A stretch of 64,000 nucleotides of DNA from the NCBI RefSeq assembly GCF_028372415.1, contig NC_092875.1, forward strand, positions 341,365,123 through 341,429,122. The letters are read 5' to 3'. Source of the stretch: Notamacropus eugenii. Taxonomy: Eukaryota; Chordata; Mammalia; Diprotodontia; Macropodidae. The notes under the pieces were generated by a model, which ran no database searches, was not told where the DNA came from, and worked only from the letters and a program-made list of their open reading frames with translations. Below, piece by piece: positions 12,557 to 22,245 of this stretch. Each line of letters starts with the position of its first letter. Positions within the stretch are counted from its first letter, which is position 1. The position numbers were made by a program, and so were the translations under genes.

Positions 12557-13668
12557 ATGCCCAAAAAGGGGAAAAAAAATAAGACTATGGAAGGTTACTT
12601 TCTTGGTGAACAGATATCTCCTCCCATCCTTTCTGATGAGGAAGAACAATGTTTACCATCAGGGAAAGACATAAAAGTCAAGGCTTCTGTATCCCAAACA
12701 TCCAAAATAAATATTCAATGGGCTCAGGCCATGGAAGAGCTCAAAAAGGATTTTGAAAATCAAGTTAGAGAGGTGGAGGAAAAACTGGGAAGAGAAATGA
12801 GAGAGATGCAAAAAAAGCATGAAAAGCAGGTCAACACCTTGCTAAAGGAGACTCCCAAAAAATGCTGAAGAAAATAACACCTTGAAAAATAGGCTAACTC
12901 AATTGGCAAAAGAGGTTCAAAAAGCCAATGAGGAGAAGAATGCTTTAAAAATCAGAATTAGCCAAATGAAAAAGGAGACTCAAAAGCTCACTGAAGAAAA
13001 TAGTTCTTTAAAAATTAGAATGGAACAGATGGGCACTAATGACTTTATGAGAAACCAAGAAATCACAAAACAAAACCAAAAGAATGAAAAAATGGAAGAT
13101 AATGTGAAATATTTCATTGGAAAAACAACTGACCTGGAAAATAGATCCAGGAGAAACAATTTAAAAATTATGGGACTACCTGAAAGCCATGATCAAAAAA
13201 AGAGCCTAGACATCATCTTTCATGAAATTATCAAGAAAAATTGCCCTGATATTCTAGAACCAGAGAGCAAAATAAGTATTCAAGGAATCCACCGATCACT
13301 GCCTGAAAGAGATCCAAAAAGAGAAACTCCTAGGAACATTGTGGCCAAATTCCAGAGTTCCCAGGTCAAGGAGAAAATATTGCAAGCAGCTAGAAAAAAA
13401 CAATCAAGTATTGTGGAAATACAATCAGGATAACACAAGATCTAGCAGCTTCTACATTAAGGGATGGAAGGGCTTGGAATATGATATTCCAGAAGTCAAA
13501 GGAAAAGACTAAAACCAAGAATCACCTATCCAGCAAAATTGAGTATAATACTTCAGGGGAAAAAAATGGCCTTTCAATGAAATCGAGGACTTTCAAGCAT
13601 TCTTGATGAAAAGACCAGAGCTGGAAAGAAAATTTGACCTTCAAACACAAGAATCAAGAGAAGCATGA
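12557..13668 (+). pseudogene. ORF1 of HAL1-like element, broken
   Basis: It encodes an L1 ORF1p-type RNA-binding chaperone. The N-terminus is basic (MPKKGKKNKTMEGYF). A coiled coil follows with two 21-residue units (about 12900-13030), then the RRM (NNLKIMGLPESHD) and the C-terminal domain starting HRSLPERDPKRETPRNIVAK. I see three frame breaks. One is an extra A in the run near 12855-12861. One is a lost T near 13404 (CAATCAAG for CAATTCAAG). The third lies near 13495, past the C-terminal domain's conserved 'acacaagatctagcagc'. The natural stop is TGA at 13666. Confidence 0.85.
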
Positions 13669-13791
13669 AAGGGTAAACAGCAAAGAGAAATCATAAGGGA
13701 CTTACTAAAGTTGAACTGTTTACATTCCTCCATGGAAAGACAATATTTGTAACTCTTGAAACTTTTTTTCAGTATCTGGGTAGTTGGTGGG

Positions 13792-13795
<4 letters not shown>

Positions 13796-13836
<41 letters not shown>
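13796..13836. repeat. (CA)n microsatellite inside HAL1-like copy 1
   Basis: About 20 CA units sit 130 bp after ORF1. The same place in copy 2 also carries (CA)n. Confidence 0.95.
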
Positions 13837-13840
<4 letters not shown>

Positions 13841-14773
13841 CACAGGGTGAATTGAATAGGATGGGATCATATCTTAAAAAAATGAAATTAAGCGGTGAGA
13901 GAGAAATATATTAGGAGGAGAAAGGGAGAAATGGAATGGGGCAGGTTATCTCTCATAAAAGAGGCAAATAAAAGACTTTTCAGTGGAGGGAAAAAGAGGG
14001 GAGGTGAGAGAAAAAACATGAAGCTTACTCTCATCACATTCGACTAAAGGAAGGAATAAAATGCACACTCATTTTGGTATGAAAACCATCTTACAATACA
14101 GGAAAGTGGGGGAGAAAAGGATCAGCAGGGTGGGGGGAATGATAGAAGGGAGGGCAATGGAAGGAGGGAGCAATTTGAAGTCAACACTCTTGGGGAGGGA
14201 CAGGATCAAAAGAGAGAACAGAAGCAATGGGGGGCAGGATAGGATGGAGGGAATTATAGTTAGTCATACACAACAGGACTATTATGGAAGTCATTTGCAA
14301 AACTACACAAATATGGCCTATATTGAATTGCCTGACTTCCCAAATGGAATGGGTGAGGAGGGAGGGATGGGGAGAAGTTGGAACTCAAAGTTTTAGGAAC
14401 AACTGTTGAGTATTGTTCTTGCAAGTAGGAAATAGAAATAGAGATAATGGGGTATAGAAAGTTATCTTGCCCTACAGGACAAAAGAGAAGATGGGGATAA
14501 GGGAAGGGAGGGATGTTAGAAGAGAGGGCAGATTTGTGATAGGAGCAATTAGAATGCTCGGTGTTTTGGGGTGGGGGGAGGGGAGAAATGGGGAGAAAAT
14601 TTGGAACCCAAAATTTTGTGGAAATGAATGTTGAAAAGTTAAATAAATAAATAAATATTTTAAAAAAATAAGAATTTGAGGTGGAAGGGGTGGAGATGAT
14701 GGCGAAGAGCAAACTTTTTCTACTGCTGCTTGTTTGGGGAAAAGTGGTTGGATGGTTATTTTGTTGAGATTTA

Positions 14774-15240
14774 GGGATGCTGGGACCCCAAAATAGCGAC
14801 ATGCAGGTCCTGTCTCAAATGAATTCAATTCAAGCCTTATTTCAGCTAAAGACAAGGTTTATTAGAACACTGATAGGTTCTAAAAATATGCCATATTGGC
14901 CAGACTCAAAGAATCTAAGCATTTATGAGCTTGTGTTGACAAGAGGGCCAGATTGAATCTGAGCCCCTTAATGTAGGCAAGATGGGTCTTATAAACATAG
15001 AAGAATGTGGGAACAGAGAAGGGGTTTAGATGGAATTAAGGGAGCAGTGGTCTAAAGTGGGGCCAAGTGCAGACAATGAAGAGGTAGTTAATTAACTGGG
15101 AAGGGCCAATTGACCTAGGCAAACACCTGGGACAGGTGGGAAAGGTCAGGGGTTTCTCCTTTTTGGGGTCCAGATCCCAAAGACATGGTCTTTTCCTTTG
15201 GGGAATTCAGATTCCATTCCCATTGCTTTATTGTTTTGTT
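14774..15240 (-). mobile_element. Probable solitary ERV LTR, minus strand
   Basis: Read on the minus strand it has a polyadenylation signal in 'gttctaataaaccttgtc' about 100 bp before a terminal 'ggggtcccagca'. Its outline resembles the segment at 44.57-45.06 kb. It is an old fossil; family and exact ends are uncertain. Confidence 0.4.
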
Positions 15241-15559
15241 TTTTCCTTTTTTCTCAATGACTTGGAGAGAGGCCCAAAAGTCACTAACCTTCTTGGACTT
15301 TACTGAGGAATGAGAGGCTCAAAAACTCTCTTGCTTTTTCTTCCTACCTAGGACCTCAAACTTATTCTGTCAAGAATATCTAAGAGTACCCTGGGAAAGG
15401 TATCTATTAATTCTGCCCAGTCTTCTAGTAGATATTTTCACTGCATTCACAAATGTGTTCTACTTCTCATCAGTATTCTTAGCTGAGGATATATATGCAG
15501 ATCTGAGAAGTTGAGAAATCCAAGTTCCAAATACAAAGTAGTAGTATCTGATCGAACTT

Positions 15560-15900
15560 ATTTTTTTTAATTTTACATATAATTTTTTTCTCACTTACAT
15601 GTAAACAGAATTTTTTAACATTCACTTTTTTAAATTCTGAGTTTCAAATTTTATCCCTCCATCCCTCCCCTCTCCTCTCATTGAAAAGGATAGCAACTTG
15701 ATATAAGCTTACATATGCAGTCATGAAGAATATATTCCCATATTAGTCATGTTATGAAAGAAAACTCAGTCCAAAAAACAAGAAAAATAAGAGAAATTTG
15801 AAAAGTATGCTTCAATTTGCATTCAGACTCTAGTTCTTTCCCTGGAGGTGGATAGCATTTTTCATTATAAGTCCTTCAGAATTGTCTTGGTGTCATCAAA
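15560..15900 (-). mobile_element. L1 3' UTR fragment, inverted
   Basis: The reverse complement reads 'ctatccacctccagggaaag', 'gactaatatgggaatatatt' and 'gggagggatggagggataaa', then an A-rich tail. It matches the 3' UTRs at 7.74-7.96 and 22.1-22.2 kb. Confidence 0.8.
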
Positions 15901-15954
15901 TAATAATAATAATAATAGGTAATATTTATATAGTGCTTCCATCTTTGTTTTTTG

Positions 15955-16255
15955 TTGTTGTTTGTCCTTTGTTTTCAAAGAGGACCAATGAATTCATAGG
16001 ATGATGTCTTGACTTGTAGGTGAATTGAATTTAAGGGAGGGAGAGTTGCACAGTTGTCAGCCTCACTCTCTCTCCCAGAGTCATCAAAGTCCAGTGACAG
16101 GAGTGGTCAGGATGACTGGTGATAGCCCAGGGTGCATTGGGCTTGGATTTTTTAGTGTTGACCAAACTCTAAGCACTCCACAAGCCCTGCTTCATCCACC
16201 TTCATGGCCATGGGAACAAATTGTTCTCATTCATCCATTCTACTAGACATCCCCC
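15955..16255 (+). repeat. Marsupial SINE with 'tcaaagaggacca' head
   Basis: It contains 'ttttcaaagaggaccaatga', 'gacttgtaggtgaattgaat', 'cagcctcactctctc' and 'gatgactggtgatagccc'. I recall this as a common marsupial SINE linked to RTE, but the name was not checked. Confidence 0.55.
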
Positions 16256-16261
16256 CAAATC

Positions 16262-16435
16262 ATGGTATGTGGCACCAACTGCTGGGCCTGGAGTCTAGAA
16301 GACTGTTCTTCCTAAATTCAAATCTGACCTCAGACACTTACTAGTTGCGTGACCTGCAAGTCAGTTGTTTGCCTCAGTTTTTTCATCTGTAAAACAAGCT
16401 GGAGAAGTAAATGGCAAACCACTCCAACTTTACTT
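16262..16435 (+). repeat. WSINE/MIR-like SINE, partial
   Basis: It has 'cctggagtctagaagactg', 'cctcagacacttactagttg' and 'atggcaaaccactcc' in the order of the 4.1-kb SINE. The 3' end is missing and a MIR follows directly. Confidence 0.7.
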
Positions 16436-16437
16436 AC

Positions 16438-16590
16438 AGTGAAAAGAATACTTGCTCCAAAGTCAGAGGACTTAGGTTCAAATCCTGCTTCTCACTTTTA
16501 CTGTCTGATCTTGGCTAAGTCACTTAAACTTCCTGATCCTCAATTACTCATCTATAAATGAGACAACTTCTAAGGTTTCATTAAGTGACA
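16438..16590 (+). repeat. MIR/THER SINE fragment
   Basis: 'aagtcagaggacttaggttc' is followed by 'cttggctaagtcacttaaac' and 'cctcaattactcatctataa'. Confidence 0.75.
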
Positions 16591-17257
16591 GATTTATTAT
16601 TTTATTATCCTTTTATATAGATCTTTTAAAAAAATCAACCTCTCACTAGTACTACATAAGGAATTCTCAATGACACTTCTGTTACAAATGAAAATAGGCA
16701 TTTTCTGATGCCCAGGATATCCTATGAGCTATCTACTATGCCAGCCTCTTTCTCAAATGTATGGATAACTCTCCCTTAAAAGTATTTCAAACTTAAAAGT
16801 TAGGGAATGTGTATGTAGGGTGAATTTTAGTCTGATTACAGTGACTTCTAGTGTGTGTAAACAGAATTTTTGTTATTATTTCTTAGAGTTCAGTTTCCCA
16901 GGATCCATAGCTATAGCAATCTCTTGTTCCTAGGTATTAAGATATGAGTTACCACAGTCATGGTTCAAAATTTCTCCACCATGCTTGCACAGCATTATAT
17001 AATGATGAATAGCATAAATATCTACTGCTGCTATGCGGTGAGATATAGGGATGAGGTGATGCAAACTTGTGAGGCTATTGCTGGCAATATGCCTTCTGCG
17101 TTGGTTGTCTTATAAAGCAGGTGGGCAGTGATTAGTGAATGGGGAACACTAGGGTTGAATGCACAAGCTGAAATGTTATGTGTGCCTTGATCAGCCCCCA
17201 TCAAGGCTTGGAGGGAATCTGTGCTTGCCTCAACTGGCCACCATTGAGGCTTGAGTT
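16591..17257. other. No recognisable feature; left flank of the ERV
   Basis: The sequence abuts the 5' LTR. I see no coding or repeat family in it. Confidence 0.4.
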
Positions 17258-17590
17258 TGTGGGAAACAAGCAAGTTCTGTTTCCACAGTTTTGGGTGATC
17301 AAGGTTGTGACCTAGCATGGTCAGGTAAAGGTCAGAAACTTGTGCACAGGCTTGATGAGCTGTTTGAGGGAAAACCTATATGAAGTCACATGGCCAGGTG
17401 ACGGTGGGGCACTGAGTTCAAAATTCAGAACACTATAAGAAGCTTCCATTATTCTGAACATATGGAATTCTTCCTTACTGGAAACTACCCCTTCATTCAA
17501 GGGAATCAGCATAGAAGGCCCTCTCTCCTCTGAACTTTATTTAATAAATTTTCCTTGATATTATTTTGTGTGTCAACTTTGTCTCTAACA
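17258..17590 (+). repeat. 5' LTR of the nested ERV
   Basis: It runs from TGTGGGAAAC to CTCTAACA, 333 bp. AATAAA lies near 17543, with a short U5 after it. It aligns along its whole length with 42769-43121. Confidence 0.85.
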
Positions 17591-17615
17591 GTTTGGTGCC
17601 AAATGTGGGGCTTGA
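17591..17615 (+). other. Primer-binding-site-like segment after the 5' LTR
   Basis: The segment starts gtttggtgccaaatgtgggg directly after the LTR, in the position and style (TGGTGCC) of a tRNA primer site. I did not assign the tRNA. Confidence 0.55.
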
Positions 17616-18930
17616 CTCACTGACTTGAGGGATTGAGAAAACATAGGGAGAGCGCTCCTGTAAATTTTTTTTTTTCAGTCCCTGTAAATTAAATCTACTC
17701 CATGCAAGCACACGACTCTGAACCCTGTTCAGGGAGTTCAGAGGAACCGGGGTCTCTAAATTTGCCAGTTGACCAGGTGAACCACTATACTGGGCAAGGA
17801 TCAGGACACTCCAGGAACTTACACTTTGGGTTGGTCTTTTACTGACTGAGTGAAGTTCAGTGTGGCAAACTCTTTGTTTGTCATATCCTTGTCCAGGAGT
17901 TTCTGTGTTGGCCCTAAGCCAAGGAACGAACTTGGATAGAGTCCTGGGAATTCAAGCAAAGGTGGGGAAATTGATATATATTATAATGCTTTGTTAAATG
18001 TCTTGTTTGTGTGTATTTGTAAAGTGTTTTGTTAAATTTTAAATGCAGCCAGGCAGTAAGACTTCCCCATTATCTTGCCCTTCTCCCTCCCCCTCCATCT
18101 CCCCCCCTCATCGGCCCAAGTACTTTCAGAGGAGTGAGTGGGGCAGGAAAGACAGAGAGAGTTCTTGAATGTGAAAAGAAAAGTAAGGGAAAATCTTTTT
18201 CTCTCAGATAGGGGAGGGTAAGGACAGTCTCTTTTGTATTAGCAAGTAAAAAAAGAAGGAAAGAATCTTGGGCAGTTTGCAGTAAAAAGCTGAGTTTTGA
18301 TTTGATGAAATGTGAAAGCTAAAATCTGTACTTTAGGTTTGAATTGTATCAATGTATCTGATACCAGACAGTATGTTTAAAATTGCAAGTTCACTTTGGA
18401 ATTTCAGTGATTTCTTTTGGAGGCATTAACTCTCTCCAGATTCTGAAGGATGAAGATAAGGAGAGTGAGTATACAGGCAGTCAATCATTTAATCCTTTGA
18501 AGCTATGGAAGCCTCTGCCTGGGGAGACTGGCAACGTCCTGACAGCAACCTTATGTCTCTGCCTGGATCAAAAGCCTCATCTTAGAAGTACTGGCATATT
18601 TTAAGCTAACCTGAGGAGAAACGGTGTGATTTTAAACTTTTTGTAGAACTTTACATGCTTTTCCTAGTATATAGCCTGAAATTCCCAAGGGAAAAGGATA
18701 TGGGTGGAACAGCAGAGTATCCATATGTTCTTTACCAGGGAAAGTTACCTCCTGTCTCCCCACCCCCCTAACTGATTCAAAAGCTGAAATGGGACTGGGA
18801 GAGTATGTCTGTTGAGCCTCGGAGAGGGGAGGGGAGACAGAAGATGCAGTTTCAGCTCTTTAGGAAAACAGAGCAGAATAGGACCATCCTCTTGACAAAG
18901 GATTCAGAAGTCAAGTAACTGGCTGGGAAA

Positions 18931-19962
18931 ACGCCTAAAAAAGGGAAAAAAAATAAAATCATAGAAGGTTATTTTCTTGGTGAACAGGTTTCTCCTCCCA
19001 TCCTTTCAGATGAGGAAAAATAAGGCATACTGTTACAGGAAGTCAAGGCCTCTGTCTCCAGTACCTCCAAAATGAATAGGAAATGGGTTCAGGCCATAGA
19101 AGAGCTTGAAAAGTGTGTCAGCAGCCTGCTAAAAGAGAACCAAAAAATGCTGAGGGAAATACACCTGTAAAAAGAGCCTGACTCAATTGGAAAAAGAGGT
19201 CCAAAAAGCCAGCGAGGAGAAGGAGGCTTAACTAGCCAAAAAAGCATAACTAGCCAAATGGATGAGAAGGTTCAAAAGCTCACTGAACAAAACAGTTCTC
19301 TGAAAGAGAGAATTGAGTTCAGGGAAATTAATGATTATGAGATAAAGCAAGCAGTTAAAAAAATAAAACCAAAAGTTTGAAAAAATAGAAGATAATGTGA
19401 AACATTTCATTGGAAAAACAACTGACCTGGAAAACACATTCAGGAGAGACAATTTAAAAATTATAGGACTACCTAAAAGCCATGATCAAAAAAGAGCCTA
19501 GACATAATCTTCCATGAAATTATCAAGGAAAATTGTCCTGATATTCTAGAACCAGAGTGCAAAATAAATATTGAAAGAATCCACCAATCACTTCCTGAAA
19601 GAGACCTGAAAAGAGAAACTCCTAGGAATATTGTGGCCAAATTTCAGAGTTCCCAGGTCAAGGAGAAAATACTGCAAGCAGCTAGAAAGAAACAATTCGA
19701 GTACTCTGGAAATACAATCAGGATAACACAGGATCTGGAAGCTTCTACATTAAGGGATCAAAGGGCTTGGAATAGGATATTCTAGAAGTCAAAGGAACTG
19801 GGATTAAAATGAAGAATCACCTACCCAGAAAAACTGAGTATAATGCTTCAAGGGAATAAATGGTCATTCAATGATAAAGAAGACTTTCAAGCATTCATGA
19901 TGAAAAGACCAGAACTGAAGAGAAAATTTGACTTTCAAACACAAGAATCAAGAGAAGCATGA
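18931..19962 (+). pseudogene. ORF1 remnant of HAL1-like copy 2
   Basis: It is homologous to copy 1 ORF1. The start codon is ACG where copy 1 has ATG, and an early in-frame TAA follows at about 19021. The coiled-coil part is shortened and frame breaks are frequent. The RRM and C-terminal nucleotides from 19440 to 19960 are still well aligned with copy 1 and end at the same TGA. Confidence 0.8.
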
Positions 19963-20084
19963 AAAGGTAAACAGGAAAGAAAAATCATAAAAGACTTTCT
20001 AAAGCTGAACTGTTTACATTCCTATATGGAAAGATAATATTTGTAACTTGAGACTTTTCTCAGTATTTGTGTAGGTGGAGGGAT

Positions 20085-20087
<3 letters not shown>

Positions 20088-20119
<32 letters not shown>
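20088..20119. repeat. (CA)n microsatellite inside HAL1-like copy 2
   Basis: It sits at the position equivalent to 13796-13836 of copy 1. Confidence 0.9.
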
Positions 20120-20123
<4 letters not shown>

Positions 20124-20885
20124 ATATAGACAGAGAGTACAGGCTGTGTTGAATCAGAAGAGATGATATCCACACAAAAAAATATAAAATAAAAATTAAG
20201 GGATGAAAGAGGAAAATACTGGGAAGAGAAAGGGAGAAATGGAATGGGGCAGGAAAGAAAAATCTTGTTCAATGGAAGGGGAGAGGGGAAAAGTGAAGCT
20301 ACTCTCTCCACATATGGTTTAAGGAAGGAATAATATGCTCACTAAATTTGGTATGAAAATCTATCTTATACTGTAGGAAAGTGGGGAGGAGGTGACAAGT
20401 GGGGTGAGGGGAATGATAGAAGGGAGGGCAAAGGGGAGAAGGGAGTAACTAGAAATAAACACTTTTGGGAAGGGACAAGGTCAAATGAGGGAATAAAAAA
20501 ATAAGGGAGGATAGAGTAGGATAGAGGGCAATAAAGTTAGTATTACACAACATGATTATTATGGAAGTCTTTTGCAAAATGACACATATATAACCTGTAT
20601 TGAATTGCTTGCCTTCTCAGTAAGGATCATAGGGAGGGAGGGATAGAGAGAAGTTGGAATTCAAAGTATTAGAAATGAATGTAGAGAATCATTATTGCAT
20701 ATAACTGGGAAATAAGAAACACGGGTAATGGGGTACAGAAATTTATCTTGCCCTACAAGAAAAGAGAGAAGATAGGCATAAGGGAAGGGTGGGGTGTGAT
20801 AGAAGGGAGGGCTCACTGAGGGAAGGGGTAATCAGAATGCAAGATATTAGGGGGTGGGGGAGGGGAGAGATGGGGAGAAAAATTG

Positions 20886-21885
20886 GACATATTACAAAGT
20901 GATATAAAAGCAATTAGTATTAAAACAATTGATTGAATTAATTACTGAGACTAAATCAGAGACATCTTTAGTTTGGGGAAAAGAATTTTAGTCTAAGTTT
21001 CCCAGAGGCAGGTAACCTCAGGTAAAATTTGGCATTGATGGAAAAGTTAACGTTTTAATGGTAAATTTGATTTTATGATTGTTATTTAATCAGGAACTAG
21101 AACATGTATAGAAAGACATGAAAGCCACTTAAGAGTTGCCTCAAAAGATGTTCCTTAGCCAATGTGAAATTATAGTCATATCTGAAACCTGGTTATTGGA
21201 ACTTGCTATTTTAAGATTCTAAGGGACCAGTAACTGACTGTTCTTCTGAGTCTAACTCCAGGTATGGATAGCAAGAGAGGTAGTCTGAGCCTCCAATCCA
21301 TGATACCAGTAAGCCTGTGACATGATGGTATGAACTGAAAAAGGTGATCTCATGGGAGGGGTGGGAGAGTGGCTGTTCAGCCTGGGCTGAGGTAGGATTC
21401 TCCTCACTCAATTCCCCCACTGACACCTGGCAGACTTTAAACCTCACTAAATGCAAGTTGACAATTTACTTCTGCCTGGAAGTGACATGAAGTTGGGGAG
21501 ATATTGTTTCCCTGCAATGTCCCTACTCTTAGTGACAATTTCCTATAGTCGAAAGGTTTGTAAGCTTAATACCAGATCTGTTCAATTATAGATTGTTGGC
21601 AGGGGAACATCCGAGGTTAAGTCTAAAATTAAGCTATTAGGCTTAGGACTTTAGACTAACAACAATAAGTTAGAATCCTTTAATTCTTAGTAATAGTATA
21701 GTAATAACGGAGACAAGTAGGTCAAGGGCTTGTGAAGTTAGCATACATAGTCATTATTTGTGTCTCATTGGTTAATGTTAAAAAAAATTCGTTTGTGGTC
21801 TATATTGTAAATACTTTAAAAGAAGTATAACCTGACCAAAAGTTGGAGTTGTTTTATGTGATATGAACTGTGTTAAAAATGAAGA
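20886..21885 (+). repeat. ERV-internal 1-kb duplication, left copy
   Basis: It matches 32330-33440 along its length. Shared ordered blocks include 'actgagactaaatcagagac', 'gcattgatggaaaagttaa', 'taatcaggaactagaacatg', 'cccactgacacctggcagac' and 'ggttaagtctaaaattaagc'. It is non-coding as far as I can see. Confidence 0.85.
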
Positions 21886-21894
21886 AAAAATTTA

Positions 21895-22245
21895 AAAAAA
21901 AAGAAATGACAATCAGAATGGTTTCAGAAAAACATAGGAAGGCTTATATTAACTGACACAAAGTGAAATGAAGAGAACCAGGAAAGCATTGGATGCAGTA
22001 ACAGCAATATTGTATAGATGATCAACTGTGAAAGATCTAGCTACTCTTATCAAGACAATTATCTAAGACACTTTCAAAGAACTCATGATGAAAAATGCTA
22101 TCCACTTCCAGAGAGAAAACTGATGAACTCTGAATGCAAATTGAAGCATATTGTTTTTCACTTTCTCTATTTTTCTTGCTTTTGTTTTTTGCAACATGAC
22201 TAATATGGAAGTATATTTTTATGACTTCATATAAAAAAAAAGAAA
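21895..22245 (+). mobile_element. L1 3' end fragment
   Basis: 'ggtttcagaaaaacatagga' and 'gaaatgaagagaaccaggaa' (end of ORF2) are followed by 'ctatccacttccagag' and 'atgactaatatggaag' (3' UTR) and an A run at 22231-22240. Confidence 0.8.

Larger units (their letters stand above)
11781..14669 (+). mobile_element. HAL1-like ORF1-only L1 relative, complete, copy 1
   Basis: The element has an L1-type 5' UTR (GAAGATGGTGGAG start), an ORF1 region, a G/A-rich middle and a 3' UTR ending in (AAAT)n. It has no ORF2, endonuclease or reverse transcriptase. It is bounded by aagaatttgaggtgg at 11766-11780 and 14670-14684. The segment just after ORF1 (from 13669) aligns with the inter-ORF segment of the complete L1 at 37.95 kb, then passes straight into 3' UTR. 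It must have depended on L1 proteins in trans. HAL1 is the known mammalian name for this architecture; membership of a named subfamily was not tested. Confidence 0.85.
18865..20885 (+). mobile_element. HAL1-like ORF1-only element, copy 2, truncated at both ends
   Basis: It aligns with copy 1 from 'ctcttgacaaagga' (12517 in copy 1) through ORF1, the CA repeat and the G-rich 3' UTR. It then stops abruptly at 'ggggagaaaaattgg', before the A-rich tail. The base after the break is ERV sequence that continues as in the 32.3-kb duplicate. It has no target-site duplication and no tail, so the 3' boundary looks like a later deletion or recombination. Confidence 0.8.

Noticed and set aside
13641-13832. 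63-codon minus-strand frame with alternating Val/Cys
   Set aside because: Translation of the CA microsatellite.
14260-14855. Long minus-strand open frames of 127-180 codons
   Set aside because: They are the complement of the purine-rich 3' UTR of the HAL1-like element. Low-complexity composition explains the lack of stops.
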